Positions 35,272 to 44,688 are shown, numbered from the stretch's first letter. The stretch: 64,000 bases of DNA from Oceanimonas baumannii (GCF_002245495.1 NZ_NQJF01000002.1:248001-312000), one strand, 5' to 3'. A program made the numbers and translations. The notes: generated from the sequence alone by a model not told the origin.

Positions 35272-35338
35272 CCTCCCCCTTAGCAGGGGGGAGGGACACA
35301 GCGCTATGTCTACTCCCTCCCCTTGTTAAGGGGAGGGT
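35272..35338. terminator. Two C/G-rich hairpins between convergent flgL and decarboxylase genes
   Basis: The first pairs CCTCCCCC with GGGGGGAGG around TTAGCA (about 35272-35295). The second is CCCTCCCCTT-GTT-AAGGGGAGGG (about 35315-35337), a perfect 10-bp stem. They resemble each other and look like intergenic REP-type elements; they may act as a bidirectional terminator although T-tracts are absent. Confidence 0.6.
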
Positions 35339-35348
35339 CAGGGGGGGG

Positions 35349-37610
35349 TTATTCGATCACACAATCTACGAAATACTGTATTTCGCCCTGGCGCTCTTCT
35401 GCCACCAGACCATGAATATAAGTTTCAAAGCCGGGGAAGCGCTGGTTAAACTCACGGGCAAAGCGCAGGTAGCTGATAATGGTGTCGTTAAACACTTCAC
35501 CTGGGATCAACAGCGGAATGCCGGGCGGGTAGGGGGCCACCATCACCGCCGTGGTGCGCCCGGCCAGTTCATCCAGCGGTACCCGCTCAATCTCTTTATG
35601 CGCCATTCTGGCAAAGGCGTCTGCTGGCTTCATGGCCGGCACCAGATCTGACAGATACATTTCGGTGGTCAGTCTGGCCACGTCGTTCTCTTTATACACC
35701 GCGTGAATTTGATCACACAGATCCCGCAGGCCTACCCGCTCATAGTGGGGCTGGCTCTGTACAAACTGAGGCAAAATTTTCCACAGCGGCACATTTTTGT
35801 CGTAATCGTCCTTAAACTGCTGCAGCTCGGTCACCATGGTGTTCCAGCGGCCTTTGGTGATGCCGATGGTAAACATGATAAAAAAGGAGTACAGCCCGGT
35901 TTTCTCAATCACAATGCCGTGCTCGGCCAGATATTTGGTGACCACGACCGCCGGAATGCCTGATTCGGCAAACTGGCCTTTCATATTTAGGCCCGGTGTA
36001 AGAATGGTGGCTTTAATCGGATCCAGCAGGTTAAAGCCGGGCTCGATATCACCAAAACCATGCCAGCTGTCTTCCGAGCGCAGCATCCAGGCATCGCGCT
36101 CATCCAGGCCGTGATCGGTCAGATCATCCGGCCCCCATACCTTGAACCACCAGTCGATGCCGTATTCGTCGTCCACCTTGCGCATGGCCCGGCGAAACTC
36201 CAGTGCTTCGGCCAGGGATTCCTCCACCAGCGCGGTACCCCCCGGCTCTTCCATCATGGCGGCTGCCACGTCGCAGGAGGCAATAATGGCGTATTGCGGA
36301 CTGGTAGAGGTGTGCATCAGATAGGCTTCGTTAAAGACATGGCGATCAAGCTGTGTTTTTTCCCCATCCTGGATCAGGATCTGGGATGCCTGAGACAATC
36401 CAGCCAGCAGCTTGTGAGTTGACTGGGTGGCAAACACCATGGAGTCTTCGCAGCGCGGCCGGCCCTCGCCAATGGCGTGATAGTCACCATAAAAGTCATG
36501 AAACGCCGCATGAGGCAGCCAGGCCTCGTCAAAGTGCAGGGTTTCTATTTCCCCATCGAGCAGGTTCTTTATTTCTTCCACGTTATAGAGAATACCGTCG
36601 TAGGTCGACTGGGTAATGGTCAGTACCCGTGGTTTGATATTCGGGTTTTTAGCCAGAATTTCCTTGCAGAAAGGGTTGGCTTCCATTTTTTCACGGATGC
36701 GCTCGGGCTCAAATTCGCTGCGGGGAATGGGGCCGATAATGCCGTAGTGGTTGCGGGTCGGCATCAGGAATACCGGTACCGCACCTGTCATCATGATGGC
36801 ATGCAAAATGGACTTGTGACAGTTGCGATCGACCACCACGATATCACCGGGAGCCACCGTGGAGTTCCACACAATCTTGTTGGAGGTAGAGGTACCGTTG
36901 GTGACAAAAAACAGATGATCGGCATTAAAAATACGGGCTGCATTGCGTTCGGAAGCCGCTACGGGGCCGGTGTGATCCAGCAGCTGGCCCAGCTCGTCGA
37001 CCGAGTTGCATACATCGGCGCGCAGCATGTTCTCACCAAAAAACTGATGAAACATCTGGCCGACCGGCGACTTCAGAAAAGCGACCCCGCCGGAGTGACC
37101 CGGGCAGTGCCAGGAATAGGAGCCGTCCTGGGCATAGTGGGTGAGAGCACGGAAAAACGGCGGAGCCAGCGAGTCCAGGTAGCTTTTGGCCTCACGAATA
37201 ATATGCCTTGCCACAAAGTCGGGGGTGTCTTCGTGCATGTGAATAAAGCCGTGCAGCTCCCGCAGAATGGCGTTGGGAATATGGCGGGCGGTACGGGTTT
37301 CACCATAAAGGTAAATGGGAATATCCGGGTTGCGATGGCGAATCTGCTCCACAAAGCGGCGCAGCTGCTCCAATACCGAGTGCGCTTCTTCCCGGCTGCC
37401 GGCCAGCTCTTCGTCATCAATGGACAGTACAAAGCCGGCCGCCCGGCTCTGCTGCTGGGCAAAGGAGGTGAGGTCGCCGTAGCTGGTGTAGCCCACAACA
37501 TCCATACCGGCCTTTTCAATGGCGGAGGCCAGTTCACGAATACCCGAGCCGCTGGTATTTTCGGAGCGAAAATCTTCGTCAATGATGACGATGGGAAAGT
37601 AAAAGCGCAT
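35349..37610 (-). CDS. PLP-dependent Orn/Lys/Arg decarboxylase (LdcA/AdiA type)
   Basis: A fold-type I decarboxylase of 753 residues. By eye it is closest to the Pseudomonas LdcA lysine decarboxylase and also like AdiA. The wing domain (about 1-135, ending HEDTPDF) precedes the PLP core. The cofactor lysine is K400 in THKLLAG, the aspartate is D361 in LHFDEAW, and DRNCHKS lies at 261-267. The C-terminal domain has VPYPPGIPLL-like PYPPGIPLLIPGE. Products would be cadaverine, agmatine or putrescine. Lysine is plausible since a lysine exporter and basic amino-acid importer are in the window, but substrate is not settled by sequence. Monocistronic. Confidence 0.87.
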   Translation of the reverse strand: MRFYFPIVIIDEDFRSENTSGSGIRELASAIEKAGMDVVGYTSYGDLTSFAQQQSRAAGFVLSIDDEELAGSREEAHSVLEQLRRFVEQIRHRNPDIPIYLYGETRTARHIPNAILRELHGFIHMHEDTPDFVARHIIREAKSYLDSLAPPFFRALTHYAQDGSYSWHCPGHSGGVAFLKSPVGQMFHQFFGENMLRADVCNSVDELGQLLDHTGPVAASERNAARIFNADHLFFVTNGTSTSNKIVWNSTVAPGDIVVVDRNCHKSILHAIMMTGAVPVFLMPTRNHYGIIGPIPRSEFEPERIREKMEANPFCKEILAKNPNIKPRVLTITQSTYDGILYNVEEIKNLLDGEIETLHFDEAWLPHAAFHDFYGDYHAIGEGRPRCEDSMVFATQSTHKLLAGLSQASQILIQDGEKTQLDRHVFNEAYLMHTSTSPQYAIIASCDVAAAMMEEPGGTALVEESLAEALEFRRAMRKVDDEYGIDWWFKVWGPDDLTDHGLDERDAWMLRSEDSWHGFGDIEPGFNLLDPIKATILTPGLNMKGQFAESGIPAVVVTKYLAEHGIVIEKTGLYSFFIMFTIGITKGRWNTMVTELQQFKDDYDKNVPLWKILPQFVQSQPHYERVGLRDLCDQIHAVYKENDVARLTTEMYLSDLVPAMKPADAFARMAHKEIERVPLDELAGRTTAVMVAPYPPGIPLLIPGEVFNDTIISYLRFAREFNQRFPGFETYIHGLVAEERQGEIQYFVDCVIE

Positions 37611-37814
37611 TAATAGTCCCTTATTGCCAAAGACAGGTGCTGAAAGCGAATGTCAGAATCATAGCCGAACTGCATTCTACTGCCAGACCGGAGTACTGAC
37701 AAAAGATAGTTATGCATATTGTGTGACTAAATAATGGCAGTGTTCCGTATGGCCTGAGCGCTGGAAAAACATCATTATCAAGGGCACTATCTGAGGCCCG
37801 ATTGACGGTAAGAG

Positions 37815-38420
37815 ATGCTTATGTTCAGAAAGCTTCAATTGTTCGCTATGGCCTCGCTGGCTATCACCTTGTCCGGCTGTGCCACGGCACCGCCTGATAA
37901 TCCTGCCAATATCTGCTCCATTTTTGAACAATATTCCGACTGGCATGAGGCGGCTGAAAAAAACCGTGAAAAATGGGGAGCCCCGGTGCATGTCACCATG
38001 GCCATGATGTATCAGGAGAGCAGCTTCAGGCACGATGCCCGGCCGCCCATGCGCTGGTTTTTGTTTATCCCCTATGGCCGGGCGTCAAGCGCTTACGGCT
38101 ATGCTCAGGCCAAAGACGAAACCTGGGCCGATTATCAGCGGGAAACAGGTAATGGCTGGGCCGACAGAGACGACTTTGATGATGCCATGGATTTTATGGG
38201 CTGGTACATGAGCAAAACCAGTCGGCTGAATGGCGTGTCAAAATGGGATGCCTATGGCCAGTATCTGAATTACCACGAAGGCTGGGGCGGCTATAAGCGA
38301 GGCAGTCACCAGCGTAAGCGCTGGCTGCTGGGTGTCTCCCGTAAAGTGGAAGCCCGTGCCAAACGTTACTCCGAGCAATACTGGCAGTGTAAGGATGAGC
38401 TGAATAAAGGCTGGTTCTGA
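37815..38420 (+). CDS. Lytic-transglycosylase-like (SLT-fold) lipoprotein
   Basis: A 201-residue exported lipoprotein with lipobox LSGC (C22). The mature part has HVTMAMMYQESSFRHDARPP, where the glutamate fits the catalytic residue of soluble lytic transglycosylases. YGYAQAKDETWADYQRETGN corresponds to the second SLT motif. A second in-frame ATG at 37821 is slightly better spaced from AAGAG. Substrate would be peptidoglycan (inference). It is divergent from the decarboxylase. Its stop is followed at once by a repeat element. Confidence 0.82.
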   Translation: MLMFRKLQLFAMASLAITLSGCATAPPDNPANICSIFEQYSDWHEAAEKNREKWGAPVHVTMAMMYQESSFRHDARPPMRWFLFIPYGRASSAYGYAQAKDETWADYQRETGNGWADRDDFDDAMDFMGWYMSKTSRLNGVSKWDAYGQYLNYHEGWGGYKRGSHQRKRWLLGVSRKVEARAKRYSEQYWQCKDELNKGWF

Positions 38421-38423
38421 CGA

Positions 38424-38690
38424 CCCCTTCGGGGAGCTGTAAGCGGTAAGCTATCAGCTGTAAGTTTTTCTGTTTAGGGCCTTCCGATACGAGGTGGTGT
38501 CTGAAGTTTCTGTGTGGTTTGTACAATGGATTCTGGCCTTCTCCAGAATGACAGCATCATTATCGTCGCTCCGGCGCAGGCCGGAGCCCATCAAGCAAAC
38601 AGCATGTACTAAACAGGCACACCTCAAAAACCACCAGCCACTCTACTTAAAGCTGATCGCTTACGGCTTACGGCTTACGGCTTGTGCTCA
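38424..38690. repeat. MITE-like intergenic repeat element, copy 1 (composite)
   Basis: It begins with CCCCTTCGGGGAGCTG, then TAAGCTATCAGCTGTAAG (38447-38464). It ends with several tandem TTACGGC units (38660-38685) that are the inverted, degenerate form of the left end. In the middle lie two hairpin repeats of a second family (38528-38554 and 38564-38592). The same left-end order and the same 18-mer, inverted, occur at 58637-58809. The right end runs into the 3' end of dsdA. Confidence 0.7.
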
Positions 38691-40023
38691 GGTATTTTGC
38701 CATTTCTTCTTCAGGTACCATGCCGCCGCCGGTGGCCCAGACCAGATGGTGGGCGCGTGCCATACGGGCCGGGGTCAGTCCCATGCGTTCTTTGTAACCC
38801 TGATCTTCACTCGCAACCCGCCAGGGACCGGGCATGCCGGCCAGGGCCGAGGGCTCGAGACGAATATTTTCCTGTTGTGCCAGCAGGTTGAGCAAACTGA
38901 GCATTTCTTCATCGGGCAGGGTGTAAAAGCCATCCAGCATGGGGGCCATGACCCGGCCCACAAAGCCGGAAGGGCGCCCCACCGCCAGGCCATCGGCAGT
39001 GGTCAGGTTATCGATGCCCAGATCCTGAACCGAAATCGCATCGTGCAGGCCGGTATATACTCCCAGTAACATGCAAGGGGAGTGGGTGGGCTCGGCAAAC
39101 ACGCAGTGTACGGCATCGCCGAAGGCCAGTTTCAGTCCAAAAGCCACTCCACCGGGGCCACCGCCCACACCACAGGGCAAATAGACAAACAGGGGATGCT
39201 CACGATTGACGCTAATCCCCTGTTGCTCGAGCTGGGCTTTCAGCCGGAGTCCGGCCACGGCGTAACCCAGAAACAGTTGTACCGAGTTCTCGTCATCTAC
39301 AAAGTGGCAGTAAGGATCATTCAGAGCGTCGGCGCGGCCTTCGGCCACGGCTACCGAATAATCACTCTGGTACTCTACAACCCTGACGCCGTGGCTGCGC
39401 AGCAGGTGTTTTTTCCACTCCCGGGCGTCTGCAGACATATGCACGCTGACCTTAAAGCCCAGTCTGGCGCTGATAATGCCGATGGACAGCCCCAGGTTAC
39501 CGGTAGAGCCAACGGCAATCGCATGTTGACCAAAAAAGGCGCGAAACTCATCGCTGTCCAGCTTGGCATAATCGTCGTGCAGGTGCAGTAAACCTGCTTT
39601 CAGCGCCAGCTTTTCTGCATGGTGCAATACCTCATAAATGCCACCTCGGGCCTTGATGGAGCCGGACACCGGCAGCAGATCGTCCCGTTTCAGCATCAGG
39701 GTGCCGGCCAGTGGCTGTTCATATTGCCGGATCATGGCCTGCTGCATGCCGGGAATGGCTTGCAGGGGAGATTCTAGAATGCCATTCAGGGCCTGCGTTT
39801 CAGGAAATACCGCCCTGAAATAAGCCGCAAAGCGGTTCAGCCGGGCGGCGGCATCCGCCACATCATCGGCAGTCAGCCCGACACTGCTCAGCGCCTGCTC
39901 CAGCGGCTGGCGTTCAGGGTTGAACCAGCAGACCGGCGTTAATGCCATCAGCGGGTTAAGCAAGGGGTAATGACGGCAGAGTTCCTGAATGGCACTTTGG
40001 GAATAATGGGGCTGTGAATGCAT
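38668..40023 (-). CDS. dsdA: D-serine dehydratase
   Basis: DsdA converts D-serine to pyruvate and ammonia with PLP. The start ATG 40021-40023 gives 451 residues (E. coli 442). The PLP lysine is K124 in SGSIKARGG, the phosphate-binding loop is GSTGNLGLS, and the C-terminal part has [19 protein letters not shown] and [12 protein letters not shown]. The last codons (encoding SRKP and the stop) lie inside tandem TTACGGC repeats, so the C-terminus was apparently redefined by a repeat element. It follows an alanine/glycine-type symporter gene on the same strand, separated by a terminator. Confidence 0.93.
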   Translation of the reverse strand: MHSQPHYSQSAIQELCRHYPLLNPLMALTPVCWFNPERQPLEQALSSVGLTADDVADAAARLNRFAAYFRAVFPETQALNGILESPLQAIPGMQQAMIRQYEQPLAGTLMLKRDDLLPVSGSIKARGGIYEVLHHAEKLALKAGLLHLHDDYAKLDSDEFRAFFGQHAIAVGSTGNLGLSIGIISARLGFKVSVHMSADAREWKKHLLRSHGVRVVEYQSDYSVAVAEGRADALNDPYCHFVDDENSVQLFLGYAVAGLRLKAQLEQQGISVNREHPLFVYLPCGVGGGPGGVAFGLKLAFGDAVHCVFAEPTHSPCMLLGVYTGLHDAISVQDLGIDNLTTADGLAVGRPSGFVGRVMAPMLDGFYTLPDEEMLSLLNLLAQQENIRLEPSALAGMPGPWRVASEDQGYKERMGLTPARMARAHHLVWATGGGMVPEEEMAKYLSTSRKP

Positions 40024-40047
40024 GGGAAAATGTCCTGAATACAAGCT

Positions 40048-40074
40048 GTTGCCAGTATAACAGCGTTGGGCAAC
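40048..40074 (-). promoter_or_regulatory. Putative extended -10 promoter of dsdA with flanking dyad
   Basis: On the minus strand TGTTATACT gives an extended -10 (TATACT at 40054-40059). GTTGCC (40048-40053) and GGCAAC (40069-40074) form a dyad around it, as an operator would. Confidence 0.45.
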
Positions 40075-40195
40075 GAACAAAGGGCGTCGCCGTCATTCTA
40101 TGGACTCATCCGCGAAGAAACGTCACCCAGGACGCGGAGGATCCATGCACTTCTGCAGGCGTTGGGTTGTGGTCAATATCTTGTCCCCATGTTCT

Positions 40196-40224
40196 GGATG
40201 CCCGTCTTCACGGGCATGACGAAA
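40196..40224. repeat. Dispersed hairpin repeat (GCGAAGGCGGG family)
   Basis: GGATGCCCGTCTTCACGGGCATGACG reads as an imperfect palindrome. It matches the same pattern (GGATnCCCGCCTTCnCGGGnATGACG) seen at 38528, 50272, 52444 and 59946. Confidence 0.7.
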
Positions 40225-40302
40225 TACTCATTTCCTGCATGGAAAGATCATCGGCGGGGTCCATGCCGCCGACATCCACTGCCAGAACCGGTCGTCACAA
40301 AC

Positions 40303-40330
40303 AAAAAGGGCACCGCTGCCGGTGCCCTTT
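40303..40330 (-). terminator. Rho-independent terminator of the AGCS symporter gene
   Basis: AAAGGGCACCG (40305-40315) and CGGTGCCCTTT (40320-40330) form a stem with a 4-nt loop. On the minus strand TTTTTG follows. Confidence 0.88.
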
Positions 40331-40352
40331 GTACTGGTGGTTACCTTATCAA

Positions 40353-41693
40353 TCAGCTTGCTTTCTGCCGGGCGAAATATTCCTTGGTCAGGCGGAAGAC
40401 GACCGGGCTCAGCAGCGCCAGGGCTATCAGGTTGGGAATGGCCATCATGGCATTCATGGTGTCGGCCATCAGCCAGATAAATTCCAGCGACTGAGTGGCA
40501 CCAATGGGCAGAGCCAGCACCCAGGCAATACGGAAAGGCACAATGGCTTTAACACCAAACAGGAACTGCACACATTTCTCGCCGTAAAAACTCCAGCCCA
40601 GAATGGTGGTGAAGGCAAACACCGCCAGTGCCACTGAAACGATATATTCACCGCCGGGAATGGCCATGGAGAATGCCAGGGTGGTAAGCGAAGCACCGGC
40701 CTCACCGCTGGTCCAGCTGCCGGTCACAATGATGGCCAGACCGGTGACGGAACACACAATAATAGTATCGATAAAGGTGCCCAGCATGGCAATCAGGCCC
40801 TGACGTACCGGGTTGTCGGTTTTGGCGGCGGCATGCGCGATGGGCGCACTGCCCAGACCGGCTTCGTTAGAGAACACACCCCGGGCAACACCAAAACGAA
40901 TGGCGGCCCATACCGCGGCACCGGCAAAGCCACCCTGGGCAGCGATAGGTGTAAAGGCATATTCAATGATCAAGCCGAAGGCGGAAGGAATGGCACTCAG
41001 GTTCATGGCGAGAACGACAATACCGGCGGCAAAATAAGACACTGTCATCAGTGGTACCAGTTTCCCGGCCACTTCAGAGATCCAGCGAATACCGCCAATC
41101 AGTACCAGGCCGACCAGTACCATCAGCACCACCCCCGTCGTGGTATGGGAAATACCGAAAGATGAATCGAGTGCGTCGGCTACCGAGTTGGCCTGTACGG
41201 TATTGCCAATGCCAAAGCCGGCAATGCCGCCGAAGATGGCAAAAGCCACCCCAAGCCATGCCCATTTTGCACCCAGCCCGTTGCGGATGTAGTACATAGG
41301 GCCACCGACATGGTTACCCTGGTCGTCGGTCTCACGGTATTTCACCGCGCACACTGCCTCGGCGTATTTAGTGGCCATGCCCACCAGGGCCGTCATCCAC
41401 ATCCAGAACAAGGCACCCGGGCCGCCGAAGAAAATGGCGGTGGCCACACCGGCAATATTACCGGTACCAATGGTGGCCGACAGGGCGGTCATCAGGGCAT
41501 TAAAGGGAGAAATTTCCCCGGCACCGGCCTCGGTGCGGCTGAACAATAACTTAAAGCCGGTGCCCAGCTTGCGTATGGGCATCAGACCAAGGCCCAGCTG
41601 CAGATAAAGGCCGAGGCCGAGAATACCAACCAGCATGGGGACGCCCCATACCACGCCATTAACAGAGGTAAGCAGTGAGGTGATCCATTCCAT
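40353..41693 (-). CDS. Sodium:alanine/glycine symporter (AGCS family)
   Basis: A 446-residue, multi-spanning symporter of the AGCS family, importing alanine or glycine with sodium. The start is ATG 41691-41693, 8 bp after AGGAG; a GTG three codons upstream is less likely. Family stretches are FNALMTALSATIGTGNIAGVATAIFFGGPGALFWMW, VGGPMYYIRNGLG and FSNEAGLGSAPIAHAAAKT. AGCS proteins such as GlyP/AgcS accept D- and L-alanine and glycine. Its place upstream of dsdA suggests D-amino-acid scavenging, but this is inference. Confidence 0.92.
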   Translation of the reverse strand: MEWITSLLTSVNGVVWGVPMLVGILGLGLYLQLGLGLMPIRKLGTGFKLLFSRTEAGAGEISPFNALMTALSATIGTGNIAGVATAIFFGGPGALFWMWMTALVGMATKYAEAVCAVKYRETDDQGNHVGGPMYYIRNGLGAKWAWLGVAFAIFGGIAGFGIGNTVQANSVADALDSSFGISHTTTGVVLMVLVGLVLIGGIRWISEVAGKLVPLMTVSYFAAGIVVLAMNLSAIPSAFGLIIEYAFTPIAAQGGFAGAAVWAAIRFGVARGVFSNEAGLGSAPIAHAAAKTDNPVRQGLIAMLGTFIDTIIVCSVTGLAIIVTGSWTSGEAGASLTTLAFSMAIPGGEYIVSVALAVFAFTTILGWSFYGEKCVQFLFGVKAIVPFRIAWVLALPIGATQSLEFIWLMADTMNAMMAIPNLIALALLSPVVFRLTKEYFARQKAS

Positions 41694-41810
41694 CGGTGTC
41701 ACTCCTGAGCAAAATAAGAATTAAAGTGTGATTAATGAGTCGTGCTGCATGGCATACAGACTAGACCCATTCAGAACATTTAGACTACTCCTAACGTGTT
41801 TCGGGTGAAA

Positions 41811-43817
41811 CTAAAAATAGCATTGCATGATCCGGCGTAACGCCGAGATCACACTTTTTTGCCCTGCATGACCAAACTCTCTGGCCAGCACAACGGGATC
41901 GGCTCCCGGTATAAGGGCGGCCTGCAGCAGTCGTTGCTGCTGTTCATCAAGGGAGGGGCAAGGCGGCTGGCGATGCACAAAGCGGCGTAATGCGGGACGG
42001 TCTGCATGCCAGTCCCGGTGATAAAAGGCCAGGTCATGGGCTCGCTGCCGGTCCTGTTGTTCGTTAACCCGGGGCACAGGGTGGGGTAAATCGCCGGGCA
42101 TATTGCGGCCCTCATCCTGAAGGTCGGCAGCAAAAGATCCCTGCCAGACGGGTAATACCGTTTGTGCTGCTGTGGTCAGCGGCCACAACATCATGGCGGC
42201 AGGCAAACCGCTGACGCCATCGGCAGCCAGCCCGGTGCGCACCAGCTTAAACCGGTTGTGATGCCAGAAGGCCAGCAGATCCGGACTGGCACCAAAGCTG
42301 GTGCCCAGAAAGTCGGCTTGCGTGTTGTGTTTCAGCCAGTGCACTAATTGCGAGCCGATTCCCGTCTTCTGGCTGTCCGGATGCACCACAATGCGCATAA
42401 TGCGTTCATAACTGAACTGGCAGGCCTGTGCCTGTCCGCCATGAAAAGCCAGCGACTGAGGCAGCAAATGTCCCCGGGGGCGGCGTTGGCCACGCCAGAT
42501 GGCGTCTGCCAGTGTCTGCTCCAGGGCTCCTTCTCGCTGCAATAACGCCGCGGCTACCGGAGTCCGTTGGCGGAACACCACGGCAAGGGACATGCCGGGG
42601 GCGTCCAGCAGCTGGCGCAGGTCTCCCGGGCGTGTCTGATAGTGTGCCAGGATCAGCAGGCCAAATACCTGCAGCAGCAAGGTGTCGTTATTCAGCAGTT
42701 GCTGCCGGCTTATCCATTGGATATTCAGTTCGCCAGCCGGTGGTGGTGCTGGGGGGCTGGCATTCAGGGCCAGCAGCCGGAACAGCAGTGGCTCCAGCGG
42801 ATCTGTGCTGCTCCAGCGTGCCGGCATATTCATATGCAGCTTGCGCCAGTGCGGATGCAGGGCTGCCAGGGCTGGCTGGAATTTAAGCGCAAAACCAAGG
42901 CCGGTGCCTTCGTAGCCGTGTTCTGTGCTGGCAAATACGCAACAATGGCGTCGGGCCAGGGTGAGCAGCATGGGCACCGGAATGGCGGCGGCTTCGTCCA
43001 CCAGGACCAGATCTGCCGGAGGGGGAGCTTTCAGCAGGGTATCGGGTGCTATAAAGGGCAGCGGAACAGGACAGTGAGCCTGGGCCTGAGCGGCGGCTCC
43101 CGGGTTGGGTGCCGTCAGCACGATGCGTTTGCCGGCCCGTAGCAAACGTGCCGCCAGCCGGCCAAGCAGACTGGACTTGCCCCGGCCCCGGTCTGCGGTC
43201 AATACCACAGGTGTGTGGGTCCGGGCGCTGTGCAGCATGACTGCCAGTGCATGGCGCTGCTGTGGATTCAGGCATCCACGGTTATCCTGTTGCCCTTGCC
43301 ATAAGGTGCCGGCGGGCAGCGAAAGAGTCGGAAAAGGTGTTCCCTGTTGCCAGCTCAGCACGTGGCGATCAGCCTGCTGGATCCGTATAAAGCGGGTAAT
43401 AAAACGGCTGGTCAGCCCGGCCGCCTGTTCCGGCAGGGCCACATAGCGGCGCAGATCCGGATCGGCAAAACCGGGCCAGAGCTTGAGAGGAGGGCATAGC
43501 AGTAACAACACACCACCTGCGGTCAGCGCGCCGGCGGAAGCCCCCAGTGCATCCGGATGCAAGCCACTGAAGGCATTAAATACCAGGTGCTGATACTCCC
43601 GTCCGAGGGCGGTATGATATTTGCCCGTAGGGCTGTGGGGTTGTCCGGCAGGCGCATCACCCAGCCAGAGTGTGGAAGTAGCAGCAGAAAGGGCAAGCAG
43701 CGCCTGAGCCTGCTGCTGTGCCCAGCTTTCTTCGCCGCTCAGCACCAGCAGGCGGCGTTCACCTGTATATTGCAGTTGCCGGCAAAAGCCGGGCCAGTCA
43801 GTCAAACAGCCGTTCAC
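41811..43817 (-). CDS. tmcA: tRNA(Met) cytidine acetyltransferase TmcA
   Basis: TmcA uses ATP and acetyl-CoA to form N4-acetylcytidine at the wobble position of elongator tRNA-Met. The 668-residue protein shows the family order. The N-terminal DUF1726-type region comes first. The RecD-like helicase domain has Walker A LTADRGRGKSS and Walker B LVLVDEAAAIPV. The GNAT domain has MRIVVHPDSQKTGIGSQLVHWL. The C-terminal tRNA-binding tail follows. It overlaps hlyU by 20 bp and is the last gene of a crr-hlyU-tmcA run. Confidence 0.94.
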   Translation of the reverse strand: MNGCLTDWPGFCRQLQYTGERRLLVLSGEESWAQQQAQALLALSAATSTLWLGDAPAGQPHSPTGKYHTALGREYQHLVFNAFSGLHPDALGASAGALTAGGVLLLLCPPLKLWPGFADPDLRRYVALPEQAAGLTSRFITRFIRIQQADRHVLSWQQGTPFPTLSLPAGTLWQGQQDNRGCLNPQQRHALAVMLHSARTHTPVVLTADRGRGKSSLLGRLAARLLRAGKRIVLTAPNPGAAAQAQAHCPVPLPFIAPDTLLKAPPPADLVLVDEAAAIPVPMLLTLARRHCCVFASTEHGYEGTGLGFALKFQPALAALHPHWRKLHMNMPARWSSTDPLEPLLFRLLALNASPPAPPPAGELNIQWISRQQLLNNDTLLLQVFGLLILAHYQTRPGDLRQLLDAPGMSLAVVFRQRTPVAAALLQREGALEQTLADAIWRGQRRPRGHLLPQSLAFHGGQAQACQFSYERIMRIVVHPDSQKTGIGSQLVHWLKHNTQADFLGTSFGASPDLLAFWHHNRFKLVRTGLAADGVSGLPAAMMLWPLTTAAQTVLPVWQGSFAADLQDEGRNMPGDLPHPVPRVNEQQDRQRAHDLAFYHRDWHADRPALRRFVHRQPPCPSLDEQQQRLLQAALIPGADPVVLAREFGHAGQKSVISALRRIMQCYF

Positions 43818-44076
43818 CGTTTTCGTCGATAAGACGCTGGGCCTTGCTTATCATCAGTTCGGCGGCCTGCTCGGCTCCGGGCAGCAGATCAGCCCGGATC
43901 AGCCGGTACTCCCGTTGTTCACCGTTCTTGCTGTGCACAATGCGCCCTTGTAACCGAAACTGCCCACCCTCGGCACCGGGCTCGGGAATAATGGTAAAAC
44001 CCTTGTATTCCACCGGCTCAAAGCGGGGGCCGGCGGGGGCTTGCGGGGTAAACAGGTTTTTCAGCCAGCCAAGCAT
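43798..44076 (-). CDS. HlyU-family transcriptional regulator-like protein
   Basis: A 92-residue protein that matches the HlyU family (PF10115-type). It begins MLGWLKNLF and has the body VEYKGFTIIPEPGAEGGQFRLQGRIVHSKNGEQREYRLIRAD. The family was named for Vibrio vulnificus HlyU, but most members are this short, non-HTH protein whose function is unclear. It lies 4 bp after crr and overlaps tmcA by 20 bp. Confidence 0.82.
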   Translation of the reverse strand: MLGWLKNLFTPQAPAGPRFEPVEYKGFTIIPEPGAEGGQFRLQGRIVHSKNGEQREYRLIRADLLPGAEQAAELMISKAQRLIDENGERLFD

Positions 44077-44080
44077 ACGG

Positions 44081-44590
44081 TTATTTCCATACTCGCAGAA
44101 TCACGTCGTCGGCTGCATTAACAATACCGCTTTCTTTTTCCAGCTCTTTTACTTCATCCATATTGGAAATGACCACGGGAGTGAGCGTGGACTTGGCTTT
44201 TTGCTCCAGCAGGGCCAGATCAAATTCCAGCACGGTATCGCCTTTTTTCACCTGCTGGCCTTCCTGTGCTATCCGGGTAAAGCCTTCACCTTTCAGCTCA
44301 ACGGTATCAATACCGAAATGCACAAACATTTCCAGCCCTGAATCCGATTCAATGGAGAATGCATGGTTGGTTTCAAATATTTTGCCGATGGTGCCGTCAC
44401 AAGGAGCCACCATTTTGTTACCGCTGGGTTTGATGGCCAGGCCGTCACCCACGATTTTCTCCGCAAACACCACATCCGGTACTTCCTCAAGAGGCACGAT
44501 TTCACCGGAAAGCGGGGCAAATACCTCAATGGCATCGGCAACATTGGTATCGTCAGACACCATTTTTTTCAGTTTATCGAACAGACCCAT
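44081..44590 (-). CDS. crr: Glucose-specific PTS enzyme IIA
   Basis: IIA(Glc) takes phosphate from HPr and passes it to sugar IIB/IIC, and signals carbon status to adenylate cyclase and permeases. The start ATG 44588-44590 gives 169 residues, the E. coli length. The phospho-histidine H91 in MFVHFGIDTVELKGEGF and the partner H76 in ETNHAFS are conserved. In E. coli and Vibrio the order is cysK-ptsH-ptsI-crr. Here crr is directly downstream of cysK with no ptsH or ptsI between. Confidence 0.93.
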   Translation of the reverse strand: MGLFDKLKKMVSDDTNVADAIEVFAPLSGEIVPLEEVPDVVFAEKIVGDGLAIKPSGNKMVAPCDGTIGKIFETNHAFSIESDSGLEMFVHFGIDTVELKGEGFTRIAQEGQQVKKGDTVLEFDLALLEQKAKSTLTPVVISNMDEVKELEKESGIVNAADDVILRVWK

Positions 44591-44620
44591 TGTCTCAGCT
44601 CCTGAAGGATTTACCCGATG

Positions 44621-44688
44621 ATGATAGCACGGCCAGAAAGTGAATAAACAGCCTGTGTCCGTTGTATTAAAGCCTGATGATATCATCA
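44621..44688 (-). promoter_or_regulatory. Putative crr promoter region with a palindrome
   Basis: On the minus strand an extended -10, TGCTATCAT (44621-44629), is followed by the AGGAG of crr. Upstream, TGATGATATCATCA (44675-44688) is a perfect palindrome of unknown function. Confidence 0.4.

Larger units (their letters stand above)
40024..40352. other. Gene-free region between dsdA and the AGCS symporter
   Basis: These 329 bp hold the dsdA promoter, degenerate and intact hairpin repeats of the GCGAAGGCGGG family (40091-40145 and 40196-40224), a CGGCGG/CCGCCG hairpin (40252-40271), and the symporter terminator (40303-40330). No open frame in it looks coding. Confidence 0.7.

Noticed and set aside
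36477-37613. 378-codon open frame on the plus strand
   Set aside because: Antisense shadow of the Orn/Lys/Arg decarboxylase, with no recognisable domain.
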